A stretch of DNA of 64,000 nt, from positions 10,332,001 through 10,396,000 of the forward strand of contig NC_092582.1 of the NCBI RefSeq assembly GCF_037975245.1. Reading direction: 5' to 3'. Both the position numbers and the translations under genes were made by a program. Of this stretch, positions 48,670-60,056 are shown one piece after another. Below the pieces are notes generated by a model. That model saw nothing but the letters and a program-made list of their open reading frames with translations, ran no database searches and had not been told where the DNA came from. Origin of the DNA: Apostichopus japonicus (taxonomy: Eukaryota > Echinodermata > Holothuroidea > Aspidochirotida > Stichopodidae). The number at the start of each line of letters is the position of its first letter. Within the stretch, counting starts at the first letter, position 1.

Positions 48670-50319
48670 CGCGATGGCTTGGCGCACTGTGCGAGCTGAT
48701 GAGCGAGGCTCTCTTTTGCATCGGTGGTTCGAATCTCCGGTGATGACGTCTTCTGCCGATCTTTTACAGCGATTGCCTACATGGGGAGCTGTAAGTATTA
48801 GTTAATCGAGCTAATATCTCAGTCCATACAGTGGCGCGATGGCTTGGCGCACTGTGCGAGCTGATGAGCGAGGCTCTCTTTTGCATCGGTGGTTCGAATC
48901 CCCGGTGATGACGTCTTTTGCCGATCTTTTACAGCGAGTGCCTACATGGGGAGCTGTAAGTATTAGTTAATCGAGCTAATATCTCAGTCCATACAGTGGC
49001 GCGATGGCTTGGCGCACTGTGCGAGCTGATGAGCGAGGCTCTCTTTTGCATCGGTGGTTCGAGTCCCCGGTGATGACGTCTTTTGCCGATCTTTTACAGC
49101 GAGTGCCTACATGGGGAGCTGTAAGTATTAGTTAATCGAGCTAATATCTCAGTCCATACAGTGGCGCGATGGCTTGGCGCACTGTGCGAGCTGATGAGCG
49201 AGGCTCTCTTTTGCATCGGTGGTTCGAGTCCCCGGTGATGACGTCTTTTGCCGATCTTTTACAGCGAGTGCCTACATGGGGAGCTGTAAGTATTAGTTAA
49301 TCGAGCTAATATCTCAGTCCATACAGTGGCGCGATGGCTTGGCGCACTGTGCGAGCTGATGAGCGAGGCTCTCTTTTGCATCGGTGGTTCGATTCCCCGG
49401 TGATGACGTCTTTTGCCGATCTTTTACAGCGAGTGCCTACATGGGAAGCTGTAAGTATTAGTTAATCGAGCTAATATCTCAGTCCATACAGTGGCGCGAT
49501 GGCTTGGCGCACTGTGCGAGCTGATGAGCGAGGCTCTCTTTTGCATCGGTGGTTCGAATCCCCGGTGATGACGTCTTTTGCCGATCTTTTACAGCGAGTG
49601 CCTGCATGGGGAGCTGTAAGTATTAGTTAATCGAGCTAATATCTCAGTCCATACAGTGGCGCGATGGCTTGGCGCACTGTGCGAGCTGATGAGCGAAGCT
49701 CTCTTTTGCATCGGTGGTTCGAGTCCCCGGTGATGACGTCTTTTGCCGATCTTTTACAGCGAGTGCCTGCATGGGGAGCTGTAAGTATTAGTTAATCGAG
49801 CTAATATCTCAGTCCATACAGTGGCGCGATGGCTTGGCGCACTGTGCGAGCTGATGAGCGAGGCTCTCTTTTGCATCGGTGGTTCGAATCCCCGGTGATG
49901 ACGTCTTTTGCCGATCTTTTACAGCGATTGCCTACATGGGGAGCTGTAAGTATTAGTTAATCCACCTAATATCTCAGTCCATACAGTGGCGCGATGGCTT
50001 GGCGCACTGTGCGAGCTGATGAGCGAGGCTCTCTTTTGCATCGGTGGTTCGAATCCCCGGTGATGACGTCTTTTGCCGATCTTTTACCACGAGTGCCTAC
50101 ATGGGGAGCTGTAAGTATTAGTTAATCGACCAAATATCTCAGTCCATACAGTGGCGCAATGGCTTGGCGCACTGTGCGAGCTGATGAGCGAGGCTCTCTT
50201 TTGCATCGGTGGTTCGAGTCCCCGGTGATGGCGTCTTTTGCCGATCTTTTACAGCGAGTGCCTACATGTGGAGCTGTAAGTATTAGTTAATCGAGCTAAT
50301 ATCTCAGTCCATACAGTGG
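48670..50319 (+). repeat. Block C copy 2 (10 units, 1650 bases)
   Basis: Starts with the same AATCTCCGG/CTTCTGCC unit but holds one extra AGT unit. TTCGATTCC (49390), CCTGCATGG (49601 and 49766), GAAGC (49695), AATCCACC (49959) and GACCAAAT (50128) follow at a constant 1650 offset. Confidence 0.75.
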
Positions 50320-51474
50320 CGCGATGGCTTGGCGCACTGTGCGAGCTGATGAGCGAGGCTCTCTTTTTCATCGGTGGTTCGAATCCCCGGTGATGGCGTC
50401 TTTTGCCGATCTTTTACAGCGAGTGCCTACATGTGGATCTGTAAGTATTAGTTAATCGAGCTAATATCTCAGTCCATACAGTGGCGCGATGGCTTGGCGC
50501 ACTGTGCGAGCTGATGAGCGAGGCTCTCTTTTGCATCGGAGGTTCGAATCCCCGGTGATGACGTCTTTTGCCGATCTTTTACAGCGAGTGCCTACATGGG
50601 GAGCTGTAAGTATTAGTTAATCGAGCTAATATCTCAGTCCATACAGTGGCGCGATGGCTTGGCGCACTGTGCGAGCTGATGAGCGAGGCTCTCTTTTGCA
50701 TCGGTGGTTCGAATCCCCGGTGACGACGTCTTTTGCCGATCTTTTACAGCGAGTGCCTACATGGGGAGCTGTAAGTATTAGTTAATCGAGCTAATATCTC
50801 AGTCCATACAGTGGCGCGATGGCTTGGCGCACTGTGCGAGCTGATGAGCGAGGCTCTCTTTTGCATCGGTGGTTCGAATCCCCGGTGACGACGTCTTTTG
50901 CCGATCTTTTACAGCGAGTGCCTACATGGGGAGCTGTAAGTATTAGTTAATCGAGCTAATATCTCAGTCCATACAGTGGCGCGATGGCTTGGCGCACTGT
51001 GCGAGCTGATGAGCGAGGCTCTCTTTTGCATCGGTGGTTCGAATCCCCGGTGATGACGTCTTTTGCCGATCTTTTACAGCGATTGCCTACATGGGGAGCT
51101 GTAAGTGTTAGTTAATCGAGCTAATATCTCAGTCCATACAGTGGCGCGATGGCTTGGCGCACTGTGCGAGCTGATGAGCGAGGCTCTCTTTTGCATCGGT
51201 GGTTCGAATCCCCGGTGATGACGTCTTTTGCCGATCTTTTACAGCGATTGCCTACATGGGGAGCTGTAAGTATTAGTTAATCGAGCTAATATCTCAGTCC
51301 ATACAGTGGCGCGATGGCTTGGCGCACTGTGCGAGCTGATGAGCGAGGCTCTCTTTTGCATCGGTGGTTCGAATCCCCGGTGAAGACGTCTTTTGCCGAT
51401 CTTTTACAGCGAGTGCCTACATGGGGAGCTGTAAGTATTAGTTAATCGAGCTAATATCTCAGTCCATACAGTGG
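50320..51474 (+). repeat. Satellite linker, seven units
   Basis: Units with TTTTTC and GGATCTG (50320), CATCGGAGG (50538), GGTGACGACG in two adjacent units (50721 and 50886), GTAAGTGTTAG (51102) and GGTGAAGACG (51380). There is no clear higher-order partner, although CATCGGAGG and GTGTTAG units return at 53-56 kb. Confidence 0.7.
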
Positions 51475-52959
51475 CGCGATGGCTTGGCGCACTGTGCGAG
51501 CTGATGAGCGAGGCTCTCTTTTGCATCGGTGGTTCGAATCCCCGGTGATGACGTCTTTTGCGGATCTTTTACAGCGAGTGCCTACATGGGGAGCTGTAAG
51601 TATTAGTTAATCGAGCTAATATCTCAGTCCATACAGTGGCGCGATGGCTTGGCGCACTGTGCGAGCTGATGAGCGAGACTCTCTTTTGCATCGGTGGTTC
51701 GAATCCCCGGTGATGACGTCTTTTGCCGATCTTTTACAGCGAGTGCCTACATGGGGAGCTGTAAGTATTAGTTAATCGAGCTAATATCTCAGTCCATACA
51801 GTGTCGCGATGGCTTGGCGCACTGTACGAGCTGATGAGCGTGGCTCTCTTTTACATCGGTGGTTCGAATCCCCGGTGATGACGTCTTTTGCCGATATTTT
51901 ACAGCGAGTGCATACATGGGGAGCTGTAAGTATTAGTTAATCGAGCTAATATCTCAGTCCATACAGTGTCGCGATGGTTTGGCGCACTGTACGAGCTGAT
52001 GAGCGTGGCTCTCTTTTACATCGGTGGTTCGAGTCCCCGGTGATGACGTCTTTTGCCGATATTTTACAGCGAGTGCATACATGGGGAGCTGTAAGTATTA
52101 GTTAATCGAGCTAATATCTCAGTCCATACAGTGTCGCGATGGCTTGGCGCACTGTACGAGCTGATGAGCGTGGCTTTCTTTTGCATCGGTGGTTCGAATC
52201 CCCGGTGATGACGTCTTTTGCCGATCTTTTACAGCGAGTGCCTACATGGGGAGCTGTAAGTATTAGTTAATCGAGCTAATATCTCAGTCCATACAGTGGC
52301 GCGATGGCTTGGCGCACTGTGCGAGCTGATGAGCGAGGCTCTTTTTTGCATCGGTGGTTCGAATCCCCGGTGATGACGTCTTTTGCCGATCTTTTACAGC
52401 GAGTGCCTACATGGGGAGCTGTAAGTATTAGTTAATCGAGCTAATATCTCAGTCCATACAGTGGCGCGATGGCTTGGCGCACTGTGCGAGCTGATGAGCG
52501 TGGCTCTCTTTTGCATCGGTGGTTCGAATCCCCGGTGATGACGTCTTTTGCCGATCTTTTACAGCGAGTGCCTACATGGGGAGCTGTAAGTATTAGTTAA
52601 TCGAGCTAATATCTCAGTCCATACAGTGGCGCGATAACTTGGCGCACTGTACGAGCTGATGAGCGTGGCTCTCTTTTGCATCGGTGGTTCGAATCCCCGG
52701 TGATGACGTCTTTTGCGGATCTTTTACAGCGAGTGCCTACATGGGGAGCTGTAAGTATTAGTTAATCGAGCTAATATCTCAGTCCATACAGTGGCGCGAT
52801 GGCTTGGCGCACTGTGCGAGCTGATGAGCGAGGCTCTCTTTTGCATCGGTGGTTCGAGTCCCCGGTGATGACGTCTTTTGCCGATCTTTTACAGCGAGTG
52901 CCTACATGGGGAGCTGTAAGTATTAGTTAATCGAGCTAATATCTCAGTCCATACAGTGG
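51475..52959 (+). repeat. Block D, founder-like copy (9 units)
   Basis: GCGGA unit, GAGACTC unit, three GTGTCGCG units (51803, 51968, 52133) with GTGGC and TTTAC, then GCGATAACTT (52631) with GCGGA, then an AGT unit. The outer markers return at 4950 bases (30 units) in block D copy 2 (GCGGA at 56511, GCGATAACTT at 57581). The AGT unit here lacks the T8 tract seen in the later copies. Confidence 0.7.
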
Positions 52960-54279
52960 CGCGATGGCTTGGCGCACTGTGCGAGCTGATGAGCGAGGCT
53001 CTCTTTTGCATCGGTGGTTCGAATCCCCGGTGATGACGTCTTTTGCCGATCTTTTACAGCGAGTGCCTACATGGGGAGCTGTAAGTATTAGTTAATCGAG
53101 CTAATATCTCAGTCCATACAGTGGCGCGATGGCTTGGCGCACTGTGCGAGCTGATGAGCGAGGCTCTCTTTTGCATCGGTGGTTCGAATCCCCGGTGATG
53201 ACGTCTTTTGCCGATCTTTTACAGCGAGTGCCTACATGGGGAGCTGTAAGTATTAGTTAATCGAGCTAATATCTCAGTCCGTACAGTGGCGCGATGGCTT
53301 GGCGCACTGTGCGAGCTGATGAGCGAGGCTCTCTTTTGCATCGGAGGTTCGAATCCCCGGTGATGACGTCTTTTGCCGATCTTTTACAGCGAGTGCCTAC
53401 ATGGGGAGCTGTAAGTATTAGTTAATCGAGCTAATATCTCAGTCCGTACAGTGGCGCGATGGCTTGGCGCACTGTGCGAGCTGATGAGCGAGGCTCTCTT
53501 TTTCATCGGTGGTTCGAATCCCCGGTGATGACGTCTTTTGCCGATCTTTTACAGCGAGTGCCTACATGGGGAGCTGTAAGTATTAGTTAATCGAGCTAAT
53601 ATCTCAGTCCATACAGTGCCGCGATGGCTTGGCGCACTGTGCGAGCTGATGAGCGAGGCTCTCTTTTGCATCGGTGGTTCGAATCCCCGGTGATGACGTC
53701 TTTTGCGGATCTTTTACAGCGAGTGCCTACATGGGGAGCTGTAAGTATTAGTTAATCGAGCTAATATCTCAGTCCATACAGTGGCGCGATGGCTTGGCGC
53801 ACTGTGCGAGCTGATGAGCGAGGCTCTCTTTTGCATCGGTGGTTCGAATCCCCGGTGATGACGTCTTTTGCCGATCTTTTACAGCGAGTGCCTACATGGG
53901 GAGCTGTAAGTATTAGTTAATCGAGCTAATATCTCAGTCCATACAGTGGCGCGATGGCTTGGCGCACTGTACGAGCTGATGAGCGAGGCTCTCTTTTGCA
54001 TCGGTGGTTCGAATCCCCGGTGATGACGTCTTTTGCCGATCTTTTACAGCGAGTGCCTACATGGGGAGCTGTAAGTATTAGTTAATCGAGCTAATATCTC
54101 AGTCCATACAGTGGCGCGATGGCTTGGCGCACTGTGCGAGCTGATGAGCGAGGCTCTCTTTTGCATCGGTGGTTCGAATCCCCGGTGATGGCGTCTTTTG
54201 CCGATCTTTTCCAGCGAGTGCCTACATGTGGAGCTGTAAGTATTAGTTAATCGAGCTAATATCTCAGTCCATACAGTGG
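52960..54279 (+). repeat. Satellite linker, eight units
   Basis: Plain TGCGA/AAT units with the pair CCGTACAG (53279 and 53444), CATCGGAGG (53341), TTTTTC (53490), GTGCCGCG (53617) and, near 54190, GGCGTC with TTTTCCAGC and CATGTGG. The TTTTCCAGC change removes the minus-strand TAA and opens a two-unit frame there. No gene is implied. Confidence 0.7.
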
Positions 54280-56424
54280 CGCGATGGCTTGGCGCACTGT
54301 GCGAGCTGATGAGCGAGGCTCTCTTTTGCATCGGAGGTTCGAATCCCCGGTGATGACGTCTTTTGCCGATCTTTTACAGCGAGTGCCTACATGGGGAGCT
54401 GTAAGTATTAGTTAATCGAGCTAATATCTCAGTCCATACAGTGGCGCGATGGCTTGGCGCACTGTGCGAGCTGATGAGCGAGGCTCTCTTTTGCATCGGT
54501 GGTTCGAATAACCGGTGATGACGTCTTTTGCCGATCTTTTACAGCGATTGCCTACATGGGGAGCTGTAAGTATTAGTTAATCGAGCTAATATCTCAGTCC
54601 ATACAGTGGCGCGATGGCTTGGCGCACTGTGCGAGCTGATGAGCGAGGCTCTCTTTTGCATCGGTGGTTCGAGTCCCCGGTGATGACGTCTTTTGCCGAT
54701 CTTTTACAGCGAGTGCCTACATGGGGAGCTGTAAGTATTAGTTAATCGAGCTAATATCTCAGTCCATACAGTGGCGCGATGGCTTGGCGCACTGTGCGAG
54801 CTGATGAGCGAGGCTCTCTTTTGCATCGGAGGTTCGAATCCCCGGTGATGACGTCTTTTGCCGATCTTTTACAGCGAGTGCCTACATGGGGAGCTGTAAG
54901 TATTAGTTAATCGAGCTAATATCTCAGTCCATACAGTGGCGCGATGGCTTGGCGCACTGTGCGAGCTGATGAGCGAGGCTCTCTTTTGCATCGGTGGTTC
55001 GAATCCCCGGTGATGACGTCTTTTGCCGATCTTTTACAGCGATTGCCTACATGGGGAGCTGTAAGTATTAGTTAATCGAGCTAATATCTCAGTCCATACA
55101 GTGGCGCGATGGCTTGGCGCACTGTGCGAGCTGATGAGCGAGGCTCTCTTTTGCATCGGTGGTTCGAATCCCCGGTGATGACGTCTTTTGCCGATCTTTT
55201 ACAGCGATTGCCTACATGGGGAGCTGTAAGTGTTAGTTAATCGAGCTAATATCTCAGTCCATACAGTGGCGCGATGGCTTGGCGCACTGTGCGAGCTGAT
55301 GAGCGAGGCTCTCTTTTGCATCGGTGGTTCGAATCCCCGGTGATGACGTCTTTTGCCGATCTTTTACAGCGAGTGCCTACATGGGGAGCTGTAAGTATTA
55401 GTTAATCGAGCTAATATCTCAGTCCATACAGTGGCGCGATGGCTTGGCGCACTGTGCGAGCTGATGAGCGAGGCTCTCTTTTGCATCGGTGGTTCGAATC
55501 CCCGGTGATGACGTCTTTTGCCGATCTTTTACAGCGAGTGCCTACATGGGGAGCTGTAAGTATTAGTTAATCGAGCTAATATCTCAGTCCATACAGTGGC
55601 GCGATGGCTTGGCGCACTGTGCCATCTGATGAGCGAGGCTCTCTTTTGCATCGGAGGTTCGAATCCCCGGTGATGACGTCTTTTGCCGATCTTTTACAGC
55701 GAGTGCCTACATGGGGAGCTGTAAGTATTAGTTAATCGAGCTAATATCTCAGTCCATACAGTGGCGCGATGGCTTGGCGCACTGTGCGAGCTGATGAGCG
55801 AGGCTCTCTTTTGCATCGGTGGTTCGAATCCCCGGTGATGACGTCTTTTGCCGATCTTTTACAGCGATTGCCTACATGGGGAGCTGTAAGTATTAGTTAA
55901 TCGAGCTAATATCTCAGTCCATACAGTGGCGCGATGGCTTGGCGCACTGTGCGAGCTGATGAGCGAGGCTCTCTTTTGCATCGGTGGTTCGAATCCCCGG
56001 TGATGACGTCTTTTGCCGATCTTTTACAGCGATTGCCTACATGGGGAGCTGTAAGTATTAGTTAATCGAGCTAATATCTCAGTCCATACAGTGGCGCGAT
56101 GGCTTGGCGCACTGTGCGAGCTGATGAGCGAGGCTCTCTTTTGCATCGGTGGTTCGAATCCCCGGTGATGACGTCTTTTGCCGATCTTTTACAGCGATTG
56201 CCTACATGGGGAGCTGTAAGTGTTAGTTAATCGAGCTAATATCTCAGTCCATACAGTGGCGCGATGGCTTGGCGCACTGTGCGAGCTGATGAGCGAGGCT
56301 CTCTTTTGCATCGGTGGTTCGAATCCCCGGTGATGACGTCTTTTGCCGATCTTTTACAGCGAGTGCCTACATGGGGAGCTGTAAGTATTAGTTAATCGAG
56401 CTAATATCTCAGTCCATACAGTGG
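54280..56424 (+). repeat. Short modules led by CATCGGAGG units
   Basis: CATCGGAGG units start at 54280, 54775 and 55600. They are followed by CAGCGATT units and a GTAAGTGTTAG unit (55229 and 56219). The modules are three, five and five units long, and the last has one extra GATT unit in place of a plain one. GTGCCATCTG near 55620 is private. Confidence 0.65.
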
Positions 56425-58240
56425 CGCGATGGCTTGGCGCACTGTGCGAGCTGATGAGCGAGGCTCTCTTTTGCATCGGTGGTTCGAATCCCCGGTGATG
56501 ACGTCTTTTGCGGATCTTTTACAGCGAGTGCCTACATGGGGAGCTGTAAGTATTAGTTAATCGAGCTAATATCTCAGTCCATACAGTGGCGCGATGGCTT
56601 GGCGCACTGTGCGAACTGATGAGCGAGACTCTCTTTTGCATCGGTGGTTCGAATCCCCGGTGATGACGTCTTTTGCCGATCTTTTACAGCGAGTGCCTAC
56701 ATGGGGATCTGTAAGTATTAGTTAATCGAGCTAATATCTCAGTCCATACAGTGTCGCGATGGCTTGGCGCACTGTACGAACTGATGAGCGAGACTCTCTT
56801 TTGCATCGGTGGTTCGAATCCCCGGTGATGACGTCTTTTGCCGATCTTTTACAGCGAGTGCCTACATGGGGATCTGTAAGTATTAGTTAATCGAGCTAAT
56901 ATCTCAGTCCATACAGTGTCGCGATGGCTTGGCGCACTGTACGAACTGATGAGCGTGGCTCTCTTTTACATCGGTGGTTCGAATCCCCGGTGATGACGTC
57001 TTTTGCCGATCTTTTACAGCGAGTGCCTACATGGGGAGCTGTAAGTATTAGTTAATCGAGCTAATATCTCAGTCCATACAGTGTCGCGATGGCTTGGCGC
57101 ACTGTACGAGCTGATGAGCGTGGCTCTCTTTTACATCGGTGGTTCGAATCCCCGGTGATGACGTCTTTTGCCGATCTTTTACAGCGAGTGCCTACATGGG
57201 GAGCTGTAAGTATTAGTTAATCGAGCTAATATCTCAGTCCATACAGTGGCGCGATGGCTTGGCGCACTGTGCGAGCTGATGAGCGAGGCTCTCTTTTGCA
57301 TCGGTGGTTCGAATCCCCGGTGATGACGTCTTTTGCCGATCTTTTACAGCGAGTGCCTACATGGGGAGCTGTAAGTATTAGTTAATCGAGCTAATATCTC
57401 AGTCCATACAGTGGCGCGATGGCTTGGCGCACTGTACGAGCTGATGAGCGTGGCTCTCTTTTGCATCGGTGGTTCGAATCCCCGGTGATGACGTCTTTTG
57501 CCGATCTTTTACAGCGAGTGCCTACATGGGGAGCTGTAAGTATTAGTTAATCGAGCTAATATCTCAGTCCATACAGTGGCGCGATAACTTGGCGCACTGT
57601 ACGAGCTGATGAGCGTGGCTCTCTTTTGCATCGGTGGTTCGAATCCCCGGTGATGACGTCTTTTGCGGATCTTTTACAGCGAGTGCCTACATGGGGAGCT
57701 GTAAGTATTAGTTAATCGAGCTAATATCTCAGTCCATACAGTGGCGCGATGGCTTGGCGCACTGTGCGAGCTGATGAGCGAGGCTCTCTTTTGCATCGGT
57801 GGTTCGAGTCCCCGGTGATGACTTTTTTTTGCCGATCTTTTACAGCGAGTGCCTACATGGGGAGCTGTAAGTATTAGTTAATCCACCTAATATCTCAGTC
57901 CATACAGTGGCGCGATGGCTTGGCGCACTGTGCGAGCTGATGAGCGAGGCTCTCTTTTGCATCGGTGGTTCGAGTCCCCGGTGATGACGTCTTTTGCCGA
58001 TCTTTTACAGCGAGTGCCTACATGGGGAGCTGTAAGTATTAGTTAATCGAGCTAATATCTCAGTCCATACAGTGGCGCGATGGCTTGGCGCACTGTGCGA
58101 GCTGATGAGCGAGGCTCTCTTTTGCATCGGTGGTTCGAATCCCCGGTGATGACGTCTTTTGCCGATCTTTTACAGCGAGTGCCTACATGGGGAGCTGTAA
58201 GTATTAGTTAATCGAGCTAATATCTCAGTCCATACAGTGG
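56425..58240 (+). repeat. Block D copy 2: 11-unit higher-order repeat (1816 bases)
   Basis: GCGGA (56511), GCGAACTGATGAGCGAGACTC (56611), GGATCTG, three GTGTCGCG units, GCGATAACTT (57581) and T8 (57823). Every marker returns 1816 bases later, that is 11 units plus the extra T. One private change is AATCCACC near 57880. Confidence 0.8.
57823..57830 (+). terminator. T8 tract after the B-box-like element
   Basis: GATGAC is followed by eight T, in place of the usual GTCTTTT, 15 bases or less after GGTTCGAGTCC. T8 would be a strong RNA polymerase III stop if the unit is transcribed. The change removes the GACGTC site. Confidence 0.3.
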
Positions 58241-60056
58241 CGCGATGGCTTGGCGCACTGTGCGAGCTGATGAGCGAGGCTCTCTTTTGCATCGGTGGTT
58301 CGAATCCCCGGTGATGACGTCTTTTGCGGATCTTTTACAGCGAGTGCCTACATGGGGAGCTGTAAGTATTAGTTAATCGAGCTAATATCTCAGTCCATAC
58401 AGTGGCGCGATGGCTTGGCGCACTGTGCGAACTGATGAGCGAGACTCTCTTTTGCATCGGTGGTTCGAATCCCCGGTGATGACGTCTTTTGCCGATCTTT
58501 TACAGCGAGTGCCTACATGGGGATCTGTAAGTATTAGTTAATCGAGCTAATATCTCAGTCCATACAGTGTCGCGATGGCTTGGCGCACTGTGCGAACTGA
58601 TGAGCGAGACTCTCTTTTGCATCGGTGGTTCGAATCCCCGGTGATGACGTCTTTTGCCGATCTTTTACAGCGAGTGCCTACATGGGGATCTGTAAGTATT
58701 AGTTAATCGAGCTAATATCTCAGTCCATACAGTGTCGCGATGGCTTGGCGCACTGTCCGAACTGATGAGCGTGGCTCTCTTTTACATCGGTGGTTCGAAT
58801 CCCCGGTGATGACGTCTTTTGCCGATCTTTTACAGCGAGTGCCTACATGGGGAGCTGTAAGTATTAGTTAATCGAGCTAATATCTCAGTCCATACAGTGT
58901 CGCGATGGCTTGGCGCACTGTACGAGCTGATGAGCGAGGCTCTCTTTTACATCGGTGGTTCGAATCCCCGGTGATGACGTCTTTTGCCGATCTTTTACAG
59001 CGAGTGCCTACATGGGGAGCTGTAAGTATTAGTTAATCGAGCTAATATCTCAGTCCATACAGTGGCGCGATGGCTTGGCGCACTGTGCGAGCTGATGAGC
59101 GAGGCTCTCTTTTGCATCGGTGGTTCGAATCCCCGGTGATGACGTCTTTTGCCGATCTTTTACAGCGAGTGCCTACATGGGGAGCTGTAAGTATTAGTTA
59201 ATCGAGCTAATATCTCAGTCCATACAGTGGCGCGATGGCTTGGCGCACTGTACGAGCTGATGAGCGTGGCTCTCTTTTGCATCGGTGGTTCGAATCCCCG
59301 GTGATGACGTCTTTTGCCGATCTTTTACAGCGAGTGCCTACATGGGGAGCTGTAAGTATTAGTTAATCGAGCTAATATCTCAGTCCATACAGTGGCGCGA
59401 TAACTTGGCGCACTGTACGAGCTGATGAGCGTGGCTCTCTTTTGCATCGGTGGTTCGAATCCCCGGTGATGACGTCTTTTGCGGATCTTTTACAGCGAGT
59501 GCCTACATGGGGAGCTGTAAGTATTAGTTAATCGAGCTAATATCTCAGTCCATACAGTGGCGCGATGGCTTGGCGCACTGTGCGAGCTGATGAGCGAGGC
59601 TCTCTTTTGCATCGGTGGTTCGAGTCCCCGGTGATGACTTTTTTTTGCCGATCTTTTACAGCGAGTGCCTACATGGGGAGCTGTAAGTATTAGTTAATCG
59701 AGCTAATATCTCAGTCCATACAGTGGCGCGATGGCTTGGCGCACTGTGCGAGCTGATGAGCGAGGCTCTCTTTTGCATCGGTGGTTCGAATCCCCGGTGA
59801 TGACGTCTTTTGCCGATCTTTTACAGCGAGTGCCTACATGGGGAGCTGTAAGTATTAGTTAATCGAGCTAATATCTCAGTCCATACAGTGGCGCGATGGC
59901 TTGGCGCACTGTGCGAGCTGATGAGCGAGGCTCTCTTTTGCATCGGTGGTTCGAATCCCCGGTGATGACGTCTTTTGCCGATCTTTTACAGCGAGTGCCT
60001 ACATGGGGAGCTGTAAGTATTAGTTAATCGAGCTAATATCTCAGTCCATACAGTGG
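58241..60056 (+). repeat. Block D copy 3: adjacent 11-unit repeat (1816 bases)
   Basis: Directly follows copy 2 with the same order: GCGGA (58327), GCGAACTG (58427), GTGTCGCG units, GCGATAACTT (59397) and T8 (59639). Differences are single bases, such as GTCCGAACTG near 58757 and GTGCG for GTACG in one unit. Confidence 0.8.
59639..59646 (+). terminator. T8 tract, second copy
   Basis: Exact partner of the tract at 57823 in the next 11-unit repeat. It is absent from the related unit near 52870, so it arose before the last block duplication only. Confidence 0.3.

Noticed and set aside
54044-54331. 95-codon minus-strand frame
   Set aside because: Same explanation: TTTTCCAGC near 54207 removes the TAA. 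Not a gene.
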